From: Mageeibacillus sp. UBA4314
Lineage (GTDB): Bacteria > Bacillota > Clostridia > Saccharofermentanales > Saccharofermentanaceae
Length of the DNA stretch: 64,000 bases
Assembly: GCA_002394605.1 (NCBI GenBank)
Contig: DGUI01000018.1
Coordinates: 1 to 64,000, forward strand
Reading direction: 5' to 3'
Shown: in pieces, positions 35,460 through 44,567 of the stretch
How positions within the stretch are numbered: the stretch's first letter is position 1
Layout: each line of letters starts with the position of its first letter
Notes under the pieces: generated by a model
Databases searched by the model: none
What the model saw: the letters and a program-made list of their open reading frames with translations, nothing else
What the model was told of the DNA's origin: nothing
Position numbers and translations under genes: made by a program

Positions 35460-36988
35460 GTTTTGACATCAATGAATTGCGCGGGGAGATCGACAAGATA
35501 GATCTTGAATTGCTTGATCTCATAGAGAAGAGAATGGCAGTAAGCAGGAAGATCGGTGTCAGCAAGCGTGAGCGGGGCAAGGAAGTTTACGACCCCGGAC
35601 GGGAGAGAGTCAAGCTGGAGGCACTTAAAGCTAATGCGGGATTTGAGAGCAGCGGGTATATCGAAGAGATCTATGAGACGATCTTCAAGGTATCCAAGGC
35701 TCATCAGGAGAAGCCCTGCTTCGGTCTGCTCGGCAGGACTCTTGCACACTCATATTCTCCGCAGATACACAGTCTCCTGACTGATGCATACTCATACACG
35801 ATAATCGAGCGTGAGGAGGATGAACTTGAAGAACTGTTCAAGTCAGGAGTCTATGGCGGATTCAACGTTACGATCCCTTATAAGAGGAATGCTTTCGCGA
35901 TGTGCGATGTAACTGATAAGGCAGCCACTGAGACGGGAAGCGTCAATACAGTTGTCTTCGGCAAGGACGGGAAGACATATGGTTACAATACTGATTACTA
36001 CGGCTTCATGTACATGCTCAGGGCACAGGGGATCGATCCTTCCGGCAAGTCATGTCTAGTCCTTGGAACCGGTGGTGCGGCAAGTGCCGTTAATTATGGT
36101 CTTCAGACGATGAATGCGGGATCGGTAAGGAATTGTGATCTCAACACTGAGATCAATTATACGAACGTATATGACATCTGCAGTGATGCACAGATCATCG
36201 TTAACTGCACACCCGTCGGAATGTATCCGAAGGTGGACGGGATCGTCATAGATCTCGACAGGTTTGATAACCTCGAAGCAGTCTGTGATGTTGTCTACAA
36301 TCCCTCCAGAACGAAGATCCTTCAGGAGGCCGGAAAGCGCGGCCTGAAGACTGCAGGCGGCCTGGCGATGCTCGTTGCTCAGGCATATAAGTCCAGCAGG
36401 TTCTTCGTAGGTGATATCGAGGGAGCCGAGAAGATAGATGCAAAAGCTGAGGAGATCATCGGACGTGTCGTTAAGAAGCTCGAATCACAGATGAGGAATA
36501 TCACTGTCATCGGCATGCCCGGATGCGGTAAGTCACTTCTGGCAAATATGCTTGCTGCCAGGACAGGCAGAGAGATGATCGATCTCGATCAGGCATACAC
36601 GAAGAAGTTCGGTGAGACACCTGCAGAGACGATAACTCAGAAGGGTGAGGAGGAGTTCAGGAATAACGAATCTGAAGTTGCAAAAGAGTACCTCATAAGG
36701 AGCGGGCTCATCATCTCATGCGGTGGAGGCATAGTTACAAAAGAACGCAACGACTTCTATCTGAAGTGCAATTCCAATGTTATCTACCTTGACAGACCGC
36801 TGTCCATGTTAGCTCACGATGACCGCCCTCTGTCAGCATCCAAGGGTGTTGAGACACTCTATGCCCAGCGCAAGGACAGATATGAGGCATTAGCTGATAT
36901 CAGGGTGGAGCTTGACAGGTTTGAAGACAGAAATGATTTCTTTGGTGCAGCCGTTGCCAAGCTTAATGAAGGAGGTCTGACCGTATGA
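35456..36988 (+). CDS. aroE-aroK: Chorismate mutase-shikimate dehydrogenase-shikimate kinase fusion
   Basis: A 510-aa trifunctional protein. Residues 1-85: AroQ-type chorismate mutase (RGEIDKIDLELLDLIEKRMAVS, then KRERGKEVYDPGRE). Residues 90-345: shikimate dehydrogenase with SYSPQIH, NVTIPYK (catalytic Lys), ETGSVNTVV, YNTD and the LGTGGAASA nucleotide loop. Residues 345-510: shikimate kinase with GMPGCGKSL (Walker A), DLDQAY, GEEEFRNNE, SCGGG and RPLSAS. It would carry out steps 4 and 5 of the pathway and the branch step to prephenate. It overlaps both neighbours by 4 bp. Confidence 0.95.
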   Translation: MSFDINELRGEIDKIDLELLDLIEKRMAVSRKIGVSKRERGKEVYDPGRERVKLEALKANAGFESSGYIEEIYETIFKVSKAHQEKPCFGLLGRTLAHSYSPQIHSLLTDAYSYTIIEREEDELEELFKSGVYGGFNVTIPYKRNAFAMCDVTDKAATETGSVNTVVFGKDGKTYGYNTDYYGFMYMLRAQGIDPSGKSCLVLGTGGAASAVNYGLQTMNAGSVRNCDLNTEINYTNVYDICSDAQIIVNCTPVGMYPKVDGIVIDLDRFDNLEAVCDVVYNPSRTKILQEAGKRGLKTAGGLAMLVAQAYKSSRFFVGDIEGAEKIDAKAEEIIGRVVKKLESQMRNITVIGMPGCGKSLLANMLAARTGREMIDLDQAYTKKFGETPAETITQKGEEEFRNNESEVAKEYLIRSGLIISCGGGIVTKERNDFYLKCNSNVIYLDRPLSMLAHDDRPLSASKGVETLYAQRKDRYEALADIRVELDRFEDRNDFFGAAVAKLNEGGLTV

Positions 36989-37413
36989 AGATACTGGTAC
37001 TTAACGGTCCCAATCTCAACATGCTCGGCATAAGGGAACCCGGCATCTACGGCAATTCCACATATGATGATCTTGTGAAGAAGATCACGGATCACTGCAA
37101 TGCCAAAGGTATCGATGTCGAATGCAAACAGAGCAATCATGAAGGCACATTGGTCGACTACATCCAGCAGGCTTATTTTGACAAAGTTGACGGCATCGTC
37201 ATCAATCCCGGTGCTTACACCCACACATCCGTAGCGCTGCTCGATGCGTTCAAATCCGTGAGCATCCCGATGGTCGAAGTGCACATCTCTGATGTAAGTA
37301 CAAGAGAGGCATTCAGACAGGTGTCATATGTATCATATGCTGCCTCCAGGACCATCATGGGCAAGGGCTTTGACGGATACATCGAGGCGATAGAATATCT
37401 CGCTTCCATGTGA
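36985..37413 (+). CDS. aroQ: 3-Dehydroquinate dehydratase, type II
   Basis: A 142-aa enzyme of standard length: LNGPNLNMLGIREPGIYG (with catalytic Tyr), QSNHEGTLVDYIQQ, INPGAYTHTSVALLDA and VEVHISDVSTREAFRQVS are all diagnostic. It makes 3-dehydroshikimate and completes the set of seven shikimate steps in the operon. It overlaps the upstream fusion gene by ATGA. Last clear gene of the operon. Confidence 0.95.
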   Translation: MKILVLNGPNLNMLGIREPGIYGNSTYDDLVKKITDHCNAKGIDVECKQSNHEGTLVDYIQQAYFDKVDGIVINPGAYTHTSVALLDAFKSVSIPMVEVHISDVSTREAFRQVSYVSYAASRTIMGKGFDGYIEAIEYLASM

Positions 37414-37455
37414 TAGTATTAACTGAGAATCTCTCATCCCGAAAGGAGTCAGGTC

Positions 37456-37956
37456 ATGGCTAACCGTACAGTAGAAGTCGTATTCGATAGGATCCCTCAG
37501 ACAGTCGAGGAGTTCACATCTCTTCCCCAGGCATCACAGACAAGTGAATTTGATGTTGCTGCTCTCACTGTTATCGCTTTGAGCGTGTATCCCAAGGATA
37601 AGGAACAGTCGCTTGCGATGCTCAATGTCCTTAGAGGTCCAAGGCCTTTAAGCGAGATGGAGAAGCAGTTTATCAGGGACAGGTTCATGGATTCTGATTA
37701 TGTTCCGAGATCCTTCTTCAAGGGTGCAACACCGGAGAACGATTATACAGTTGATGCTCCTTACACGATCGTAGTTGAGGATAATCCTTATTCTTATGAG
37801 CAGGAGGGATATGCAAAGCTCTTCCTGAAGTCAGGCGGCGCTGATTCACTCCGTAATGTACAGCTGAGGCTTGCCAAGGACGGCAAGTGGTATCTGTGGG
37901 ATCAGATGCTCCTCGGCGGCATCAGACAACCTGAGTCATCTAATCCCTGGGCATGA
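37456..37956 (+). CDS. DUF6935-like protein
   Basis: A 166-aa soluble protein beginning ANRTVEVVFDRIPQTVEEF, with a later RLAKDGKWYLWDQMLLGGIR stretch near the end. This looks like the DUF6935 family of clostridial proteins, of unknown function. The ribosome binding site AAAGGAG is 10 nt upstream of the ATG. It lies 42 bp after aroQ and 6 bp before trmL, so it may share transcription with either. No role in aromatic synthesis can be read from sequence. Confidence 0.65.
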   Translation: MANRTVEVVFDRIPQTVEEFTSLPQASQTSEFDVAALTVIALSVYPKDKEQSLAMLNVLRGPRPLSEMEKQFIRDRFMDSDYVPRSFFKGATPENDYTVDAPYTIVVEDNPYSYEQEGYAKLFLKSGGADSLRNVQLRLAKDGKWYLWDQMLLGGIRQPESSNPWA

Positions 37957-37962
37957 TCTAAG

Positions 37963-38505
37963 ATGGTAAATGTAGTTCTTTTTGAACCGGAGATACCTCA
38001 GAATTGCGGGAATATAATGCGCACCTGTGTAGCAGCCGGGTGCGCTCTTCATATTATCGGTCCCACCGGATTTGATCTTGATAATCCCAAGTTCAAACGT
38101 GCCACGACCAACCATATAACATGGGCTGATTATACTCTCTATGATTCATATGAAGACTTCGCGAAGCGTAACAAAGGCGCCTTTTTCTTTATGACGCGTT
38201 ATGGCAAAGTTCCGCCTTCGGATATCGATTTCGCGGAGGTATATGAGAGCGGTGAAGACATCTACCTTATCTTCGGCAAAGAGAGTACGGGAGTTCCCTA
38301 CGATATCCTCAGGGCACATATGGACAGATGCTTCAGGATACCGATGGCAGCCGAGTGCAGGAGCCTTAATCTGTCCAATGCAGCGGCGATCGTTATATAT
38401 GAGGTGATGCGCCAGACAGGGTATCCGGGACTATCCATGACGGAGGTCCAGAAAGGCGAGGATTTCCTGGAGTCTTATGATATCAAGAATGCTTTGGGCA
38501 GATGA
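37963..38505 (+). CDS. trmL: tRNA (cytidine(34)-2'-O)-methyltransferase TrmL
   Basis: A 180-aa SPOUT enzyme. NVVLFEPEIPQNCGNIMRTC opens the family, IFGKESTGVP and IPMAAECRSLNLSNAAAIVIYE form the trefoil knot that binds S-adenosylmethionine. It methylates the wobble nucleotide of tRNA-Leu species. Its length is slightly above the 157 aa of E. coli TrmL. Starts 6 bp after the upstream stop; convergent with the GGDEF-EAL gene. Confidence 0.9.
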   Translation: MVNVVLFEPEIPQNCGNIMRTCVAAGCALHIIGPTGFDLDNPKFKRATTNHITWADYTLYDSYEDFAKRNKGAFFFMTRYGKVPPSDIDFAEVYESGEDIYLIFGKESTGVPYDILRAHMDRCFRIPMAAECRSLNLSNAAAIVIYEVMRQTGYPGLSMTEVQKGEDFLESYDIKNALGR

Positions 38506-38523
38506 TAAGAAGATCCGGAGTCC

Positions 38524-40308
38524 TTATGATCCTGACACGATCTTGTCTTCATCGACGGGCAATCCCAGGATCGATCCCTGGAAGTAATCGCAGCCATATT
38601 CCTTGAGAAGGTCCAACTGCTCCTTGTTGCCCATGCCGGTAGCGCATACTTTGATGTCTATGTCGTGCATGAGATTGATGGCAGCGGATACCAGGATGCG
38701 AACATTGATATCGTTTGTGAGATTTCTGGTAAAATCCCCATCGAGCTTGAGCATCCTGATCGGCATCAGGGGGATCGCGTTGAACGAAGAATAGCCCTTA
38801 CCGAAATTATCAAGCGCCATGTTGACACCCATTGAGGACAGCTTCTCTATCGAAGCCTTGATCTCCGGATGATCAGTGTACAGACTCTCTTCGTTGATAT
38901 CGAGAATGATATTCTCGATCTTCGCGTTGCTGTTGGAAAGCGCATTGGAAAATTCCATGACAAAGCCTGTCTCCTTGAGCTGTTCCGTTGCTATATTGAT
39001 ATTCATCTTGAGAGACGGATCTGCTTCATTGATCCTTGCAAGGACCTTCAGAGAATGATCAAGACTGTAATTACCGATCCTCCTGATATAACCGCACTTT
39101 GTAGCCGCTCTTATGAAATCAGGCGGACGGATCGTCTTGCCGTCATGAGTCCACCTCATGAATGCTTCATATCCGGTAAGCTCACCTGTTGCCTTGTAGC
39201 GGGGTTGATATACCATGTGGAAATCTCCGTTCCTGATCGCGGATTCGAACATGGTGATGATGGATTCTGAATCCATGTCGCTGAAAAATGATCTGCGGAG
39301 AACAGAACCGCCATATGTGACGCGGCCCGTCATCGCCTCTTCCGCACATGTGATGAGCGCTTCAGCAGTAGTTCCGTCATCCGGATACATCGATACGCCA
39401 AACTCGAAATTAACTTCCATCTGCTCTTCAGCAGCCCTGAAAGCAGCAGACATGGCTTCAGTGAGTTTCTTCTTATATTCCGCAAAGACTTCCGGAGATA
39501 TTACTCTCTTTGCCAGTATCACGAACTCGGTTCCGTATATCCTGGCTACCATATCCTCAGGCTCTGCGGCCTCACGCAGCTTATGAGCCATATTCTGGAT
39601 AAAAAGATCCATCGATTTATGGCCGATATGGAGCTTACCAAGACTCTCTTCGTCGAGAGAAGTGTAGATGATCGTCATATGCGTGCAGGCCTTGTCAGGG
39701 AACTGGGCACCCTGCATTGCCGCAAGGTCCTCCTCAATGATGTGGTTGAGCCTGTCGGTGATCATCCTTCTGCCGGGGAGCGTCGTAAGCGTATCGACAG
39801 CAGGTGATTTGCTGACACCTGAAGGCTTCTGCTTCTCGGGGTCGTGGCTTACGATGAGCTTCGTCCTCGCAAAGATGTCATCCTCCATCTGCTTCGTGAT
39901 CGTCTTCGTCCTCTCAGCTGATTCAGCTCTCTTCCTGGCGTAAATGTTGCGCAGGACGTGTGACAGATACAGGCCGTGGATGATATTGATGATAATTATG
40001 AGGAGTGTGATCACGGCAAGATCGACACTGCTGTCCTTCTTCAGCACAAGGAATTCATATGAATGGATCAGGAGCTGCGTAAAGCTCAGCACGAACGACA
40101 CATAAAATCCATACCTGTCGAAAATGATATTAATAAGGAATGACAGTAGGCCCATGTTCAGGCAGAGCCCGAATCTCGTAGCATCAGACAGGCTCGTGCA
40201 GCAGAGTGCGAGCAGAACGATAAACACCGCAAAAGCGATCGACAACCCAAGAAAAGAGCCGCCGTTGCTCTTAAAGAAAACTCTGTCACGTCTGTCAAGT
40301 CTGGCCAT
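38524..40308 (-). CDS. Membrane GGDEF-EAL protein, both domains degenerate
   Basis: A 594-aa protein with AGGAGG 7 nt before the ATG. The first 130 residues hold four to five membrane segments, then a linker. The GGDEF domain (about 175-310) has YGTEF in place of GGDEF. The EAL domain (about 350-590) reads YEAFMRW, NINIATEQ, DINEESL, DNFGKG for DDFG, KLDG, and ATGMGN where AEGVE should be; YFQG is kept. Loss of the AEGVE Glu and the change of DD to DN suggest little or no phosphodiesterase activity. It may bind c-di-GMP or act as a scaffold. Convergent with trmL. Confidence 0.85.
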   Translation of the reverse strand: MARLDRRDRVFFKSNGGSFLGLSIAFAVFIVLLALCCTSLSDATRFGLCLNMGLLSFLINIIFDRYGFYVSFVLSFTQLLIHSYEFLVLKKDSSVDLAVITLLIIIINIIHGLYLSHVLRNIYARKRAESAERTKTITKQMEDDIFARTKLIVSHDPEKQKPSGVSKSPAVDTLTTLPGRRMITDRLNHIIEEDLAAMQGAQFPDKACTHMTIIYTSLDEESLGKLHIGHKSMDLFIQNMAHKLREAAEPEDMVARIYGTEFVILAKRVISPEVFAEYKKKLTEAMSAAFRAAEEQMEVNFEFGVSMYPDDGTTAEALITCAEEAMTGRVTYGGSVLRRSFFSDMDSESIITMFESAIRNGDFHMVYQPRYKATGELTGYEAFMRWTHDGKTIRPPDFIRAATKCGYIRRIGNYSLDHSLKVLARINEADPSLKMNINIATEQLKETGFVMEFSNALSNSNAKIENIILDINEESLYTDHPEIKASIEKLSSMGVNMALDNFGKGYSSFNAIPLMPIRMLKLDGDFTRNLTNDINVRILVSAAINLMHDIDIKVCATGMGNKEQLDLLKEYGCDYFQGSILGLPVDEDKIVSGS

Positions 40309-40404
40309 TCATGATCCTCCTTCTACATTATGACAGTTATTTTTTGCAATTGTGTTAATGATAAATAACAAAGTTTTTAATAATTATAATTAAAGAGAAG
40401 CAGA

Positions 40405-41088
40405 TCAGCAGATCCCGTCAAAGCCTCTGATCGAGTAGTCGCTCATCAGGCACATATCATCCCATGTGCTCTGTCCGATACCGATCGGATCATAGACGGC
40501 GCATGTTCTGAACCCGCCGGATCCGGCACCCTTGATGCACAGGGGAACGTCCTCGTATATCAGAGCCCTGGAAGGGTCTGATCCTCCAGCTCTCTCCATT
40601 GCCCTGATGTAGATCGCCGGATCGCTCTTATCCGCGCGGGAGCCTATGTCATCTAGTGTTGTAACATTGTTAAACATCCCGAGCACCCCGCATCTTCCGA
40701 GGCACGGCAGCGCGTGATCAGATGACAGCGCAGTTGCTGCCGCAAGTGAGAATCCGAGGTCCTTTGCCTTGCTCAGATACTCAAAAACACCTGGCTTGAG
40801 AGGAATATGTTTGTGGTAGTATTCAGATACCCGGTCGTTCCATTCCTGCATGATCTGCTCGGGAGTCTCATCCAGGTCAAAAAGATTCTTGGTGTGATCA
40901 GCAGCATCCCTTATGCAGAGCCTGGTGACCGCTTCAGTATATTCAGGAGTTACCTCGAATCCTCTGGCCCCCAGGAAATCGATGTCCACCTGATGCCAGA
41001 CATAGAGTGAATCCAGGATCGTTCCGTCCAGGTCGAAAACAAGCACGTCAATGTCTTTCCTCAGCTCATTAAGGGAAGGTACGCTCAT
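40405..41088 (-). CDS. HAD-superfamily phosphatase (phosphoglucomutase/PGP-like)
   Basis: A 227-aa hydrolase of subfamily IA. VLVFDLDGTILDSLYVW gives the nucleophile motif DxD (residues 18-20). The cap domain follows. AAATALSSDHALPCLGRCG stands in for motif II, and YEDVPLCIKGAGSGGF for the acidic motif III/IV region. The substrate is unknown. It overlaps the upstream tyrosine phosphatase gene by ATGA, so the two phosphatases are co-translated. Confidence 0.8.
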   Translation of the reverse strand: MSVPSLNELRKDIDVLVFDLDGTILDSLYVWHQVDIDFLGARGFEVTPEYTEAVTRLCIRDAADHTKNLFDLDETPEQIMQEWNDRVSEYYHKHIPLKPGVFEYLSKAKDLGFSLAAATALSSDHALPCLGRCGVLGMFNNVTTLDDIGSRADKSDPAIYIRAMERAGGSDPSRALIYEDVPLCIKGAGSGGFRTCAVYDPIGIGQSTWDDMCLMSDYSIRGFDGIC

Positions 41089-41534
41089 ATTCCACGCTCC
41101 TTCCTTATCCTTGACAGCAGCCTGGGAAGGCCCTCTTCGAGGTCAGACCAGGTTGCTTCAAAATCACCGGTGTACCACGGATCAGCAACGTCGCGGTCAA
41201 GGAGCAAGCTGACGTTATCAAGAGACTCATTCGGGAACATCCACTTCATGTTGCGCAGGTTATTGTGATCCATCAGGATGATGTAATCGTAGTAAGCAAG
41301 GTCCCTCCTTGTTATCTGCCTTGCCGTCTTACCTGAACATGACAGGCCGTGAGCCTCCAGAATGCGCCTTGCAGGGGGATAAACAGGGTTGCCTATCTCC
41401 TCGGTTGACGTAGCTGCGGAAGCTATCTCGAACTGATCTGAAAGCCCCTCACGGCGCACCAGATCCTTCATCATGAATTCCCCGAGGGGCGAGCGGCAAA
41501 TGTTGCCGTGGCACACGAAAAGTACTTTTATCAT
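41085..41534 (-). CDS. Low-molecular-weight protein tyrosine phosphatase; insertion target
   Basis: A 149-aa enzyme of standard length. VLFVCHGNICRSP holds the CX5R phosphate loop (Cys at 8, Arg at 14) and ADPWYTGDFEATW the general-acid Asp. Mobile DNA begins within its first codons: the 8 bp TTGCCGTG (41503-41510, coding for CHGN in the reverse direction) recur at 52375 and 53936. The present start codon and upstream region therefore probably came from element I. The ribosome binding site is weak (AGGG about 12 nt upstream). Expression may have changed. Confidence 0.9.
   Translation of the reverse strand: MIKVLFVCHGNICRSPLGEFMMKDLVRREGLSDQFEIASAATSTEEIGNPVYPPARRILEAHGLSCSGKTARQITRRDLAYYDYIILMDHNNLRNMKWMFPNESLDNVSLLLDRDVADPWYTGDFEATWSDLEEGLPRLLSRIRKERGI
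41503..41510. other. attL core candidate in the LMW-phosphatase gene
   Basis: TTGCCGTG is the longest block identical to the two other copies at 52375-52382 and 53936-53943. It lies inside a longer stretch that differs mainly at third codon positions. It bounds the left end of the element. Confidence 0.6.
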
Positions 41535-41654
41535 GGTTACGATTTACCCTGTTATGCTCCGAAAAGCGTTTGTTTTCAAGAGTTTCGCGATTACTCTTTC
41601 CAACCTGCCATTTTGGCTTTTCGTGGCATTTTGAGCCTTATCTTGGCATCAAAA

Positions 41655-41674
41655 GTGGTTAATTTCTTGGTTAA
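41655..41674. repeat. Left arm-type repeats
   Basis: GTGGTTAATTTCTTGGTTAA: two GGTTAA units 13 bp apart, with an inverted TTTAACC about 20 bp further on. The same arrangement is at the right end (52295-52316). Likely integrase N-domain binding sites. Confidence 0.5.
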
Positions 41675-41719
41675 AAACAAAGACTTTAACCATAAGCATT
41701 TTCAAGGCTTGAGGGTTAT

Positions 41720-42916
41720 TTACACAATCTTCAACTTAGTAATTTCCGCTTTTGCATCCTCATACTTTACATGTGTATAAGTGTTGAGCGTTACGCCTAT
41801 CTCAGAATGTCCCATGAGGTATTGCAGTGTCTTTGGGTTACAGCCTGATTTTGCCATATTCGAACAGTAGGTATGTCTGCATACATGAGGTGTAACAAGA
41901 GGCATCTGAACCCTGTAGATATTGTTATACTTGATTCTAATATGCTTAAAGTAATGTTCCCAATGAAGCGAGTACATCACACTGCCATTTTTATCAAAGT
42001 AAAGAAAGCCTGTCTTTCCTTCGATAATCGGTTCTTTTTTCGGCGGTTTCCTGTTTTCAATAATCTTCTTAAAACAAGCTTCAACATCAGGCGTCATAGG
42101 TATAACCCTTGTTCCGCTTTCAGTTTTGGTCTGCTGGATATAATATCCTTTCGAACCATTTTTCATAAGCTGATGGTCGATGTTAATCGAGTGTTCTTCG
42201 AAGTTGATATCACTGACCGTCAAACCGCAGAACTCTGAGATGCGCATTCCAGTCTTAAAAAGGATATATATTCCTTCGTAATACTGGCTAAAATGGGAAT
42301 CCTCTTTGACAAACTTAAGAAACTTACGCTCATCTTCACGGGTTAAAGCTTCTCTTCTCAGACTATCATTTACGATAACCTCTACAAGCTGAAATCCAAA
42401 AGGATTCTTTCTTATAAGGTCATCATCAACTGCCATTTGAAAAGCAGGTCTGAGAACACCTCTTATGCTATGAATCGAGCTATAGCCTCTTCCGTCTTTC
42501 TGCTGGAGCTTTATTAACCAGCATTTAGCATCAGAGATTCTTACGGTATCAATCCTTTTCTTCCCAAAAGGGTCTTTCTTCAAGATATTGATAACTGTTC
42601 CATAACCCTTTGTTGTTGTTTGTCTTACGTTTATTTTGGTGGAGATATATTTTTCAACCAGCTCCAAAACGGTAAGGTTTCCACCATGAGAAACAATATG
42701 ATCAAACAAGTCAGCTTTAATCTGGGTTTCCAATTCTCTAAGAGATAGAGTTTTCTTTTTCCCAGCTGGTACAGGGTCATGTCTATCAAGTCTGATACTG
42801 TAGACTACTCTCGGTTTGCCAAATATGTCGTTATATCTAAAACGATAGCGACCATCGGGCATCTGAGATTCCCCATTGTGTAATATTCTTCCTCTGTTAT
42901 CTCTCCTTTTATTCAT
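41720..42916 (-). CDS. int: Tyrosine recombinase (Tn916-type integrase)
   Basis: A 398-aa integrase. An N-terminal arm-binding region (RYRFRYNDIFGKPRVVYS) precedes a core-binding domain and a catalytic domain from about 190. The catalytic residues are seen as TGMRISEFCGL (Arg), TPHVCRHTYCSN (His and Arg), LMGHSEIGVTLNTYTHV (His and Tyr). Length and motifs match Tn916 Int. It lies just inside the left end of element I and is paired with an upstream excisionase. It probably acts at the phosphatase-gene site. Confidence 0.95.
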   Translation of the reverse strand: MNKRRDNRGRILHNGESQMPDGRYRFRYNDIFGKPRVVYSIRLDRHDPVPAGKKKTLSLRELETQIKADLFDHIVSHGGNLTVLELVEKYISTKINVRQTTTKGYGTVINILKKDPFGKKRIDTVRISDAKCWLIKLQQKDGRGYSSIHSIRGVLRPAFQMAVDDDLIRKNPFGFQLVEVIVNDSLRREALTREDERKFLKFVKEDSHFSQYYEGIYILFKTGMRISEFCGLTVSDINFEEHSINIDHQLMKNGSKGYYIQQTKTESGTRVIPMTPDVEACFKKIIENRKPPKKEPIIEGKTGFLYFDKNGSVMYSLHWEHYFKHIRIKYNNIYRVQMPLVTPHVCRHTYCSNMAKSGCNPKTLQYLMGHSEIGVTLNTYTHVKYEDAKAEITKLKIV

Positions 42917-43032
42917 TATTTATCGAACTCCTTTCGAAAAAACAGTCCGATACGATACATAGTAAATATATCATAACGGACTGAATACAGGTTAACTATT
43001 CCTTTATCCCATATAGGAAGTGCAATCATCTT

Positions 43033-43230
43033 TTAGATAATTGAAGATTCATCAATAAATCTCTCGAAATGCTTACGCTTTATCATGACTCGGTTACCAT
43101 TGAGGATTAAGAAATCAGCACTGTTATTCTCTTCAATAATCTGACGAAGCCTTTTCTCTCCAATATGGAAGTACTCAGAAGCTTCGCGTACGGTTAATGT
43201 ATATTTCTCCCAAATGGGTATATCCTTCAT
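43033..43230 (-). CDS. xis: Excisionase, Tn916 Xis family
   Basis: A 65-aa protein from ATG 43230 (AGGAG 8 nt upstream; an ATG six codons earlier overlaps the ribosome binding site). [20 protein letters not shown] and [19 protein letters not shown] match Tn916 Xis closely: a winged helix that bends att DNA and steers Int to excision. About 115 bp separate it from int; that gap has an inverted repeat CAGTCCG/CGGACTG (42943-42983). Confidence 0.9.
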   Translation of the reverse strand: MKDIPIWEKYTLTVREASEYFHIGEKRLRQIIEENNSADFLILNGNRVMIKRKHFERFIDESSII

Positions 43231-43271
43231 TTGAATCACTCCTTTCATCCTTCGAATTAGTTCTATCCCTA

Positions 43272-44423
43272 TTATTCAATACTGTCGAAAACATCTTTTA
43301 AGATGTATGAGTCTTGGTTCTTTCTGCTATATTTATTTGGCTTCTTATCAACCTCATAATAGCCATTAAAAGGAAAATCACATTTCAAGTTATGTATCCA
43401 ATCCATATCCAATAACATCACAGAAGATAATCGTCTGTAGAGTTGTTCACCCCTATCAATACCGCGACTAAGCTTATAATTCCTGAAAAAATCCACAGGA
43501 CTGTACGGAGTGGTTATATATATTGTCTTAAAAGATAATGGCTTATTGAAATACCTTGATGAAACAGTTACTTTACCTCTTGAGAACGGGTCGAGAAGTG
43601 CAAGAAGCTCTGAGTAAGGAATTATCTCTGGTCTCAGCTCATCAAGGATAATTATCGGTTCTGCCGCGTAGAATTGTAGAGGATCTCTTGTAGCAGTGGT
43701 CTTAAAGTATGGCAAGCCTGTTTTAATAGCCAGAATCTCTGCTAATCGGCTCTTTCCGACTTCTGAACTACCGAACAACCAATGTGCTTCAACCATCGAA
43801 TTATCATTTATCATCTGTTCGTGCAGTTTTTCTGCACTTCTTTCAAGATGTAATTCATGAGCCTTTTTCAACTTTTCTCCGACCTTTGCATACTCAGAAC
43901 CGGTAAGCTGGTTCTTCGCCTCTGCATAAGTCATCTCTCCCGTTGCAACCAGATCAAGAATTCCGTTTATCTTGTTAGCATTAGAAACAGCATTAGCTCT
44001 AGATACCTTCTTAGTTATTCTTGCAATTGTAGAAGAGTAGTCAAAATTTGCTTTGACTTCATCGCATGAATATTGATGTTTATGTCTAGCATTATCAGTA
44101 GCATGAATGAGATAAGAAAAACCATTTTCAACAGAACCTTTCCAGATTTCTAAATACTGAGGAGTATCACCAATCTCTTTCGCCACCTGATTAACGGAAC
44201 GTGCATTTTCGAACTGTAACATTATATGAATATGGTCTTCTGCAGCCGTGAGACCGTCTTCCTTCAAGTCTTTATCATGCAATATGCAAGCAATTCGTTT
44301 TGGTTTTAATACATCTTTTATGCGCGTATATATTTCTTCAACGCTCATATTGTCAGGCAGATATGACACTTTCTGAGAATACATGAAGTTGCGAAATTTC
44401 TTCGCTTGTTTGCCCTTAGGCAT
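43272..44423 (-). CDS. Rep_2-type replication/relaxase protein with helicase domain
   Basis: A 383-aa protein from ATG 44423 (AAAGGGGG about 8 nt upstream); the frame itself opens 17 codons earlier. The HUH motif is seen in DHIHIMLQF (about residue 70), and [18 protein letters not shown] is a Rep_2 (PF01719) hallmark. From about 220, [15 protein letters not shown] is a Walker A motif and [10 protein letters not shown] a Walker B of the RNA_helicase/SF3-like type. Such fusions act as rolling-circle initiators and as unusual relaxases in IMEs. The hairpin at 44487-44515, just upstream, is a candidate nick region. Confidence 0.8.
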   Translation of the reverse strand: MPKGKQAKKFRNFMYSQKVSYLPDNMSVEEIYTRIKDVLKPKRIACILHDKDLKEDGLTAAEDHIHIMLQFENARSVNQVAKEIGDTPQYLEIWKGSVENGFSYLIHATDNARHKHQYSCDEVKANFDYSSTIARITKKVSRANAVSNANKINGILDLVATGEMTYAEAKNQLTGSEYAKVGEKLKKAHELHLERSAEKLHEQMINDNSMVEAHWLFGSSEVGKSRLAEILAIKTGLPYFKTTATRDPLQFYAAEPIIILDELRPEIIPYSELLALLDPFSRGKVTVSSRYFNKPLSFKTIYITTPYSPVDFFRNYKLSRGIDRGEQLYRRLSSVMLLDMDWIHNLKCDFPFNGYYEVDKKPNKYSRKNQDSYILKDVFDSIE

Positions 44424-44486
44424 TGTGCCACCCCCTTTCATTTCTCTAGCATTAATTTTGTTGAACTGACACACTTTTTAAATTGT

Positions 44487-44515
44487 GCGGGGGTAATAAC
44501 AAGCCCTACCCCCGC
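44487..44515. other. Hairpin, candidate nick site (oriT or double-strand origin)
   Basis: GCGGGGGTA and TACCCCCGC are perfect 9-bp arms with an 11-nt loop (ATAACAAGCCC). It lies between the TcpA-like gene and the Rep gene; it has no T-run for termination on the coding strand. Similar G-tract hairpins are nick sites in Tn916-type and related elements. Confidence 0.45.
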
Positions 44516-44567
44516 GATTTATAAGGCTTTGCGGTTATAAGACACCGACACAGCACAGCGTTACGCG

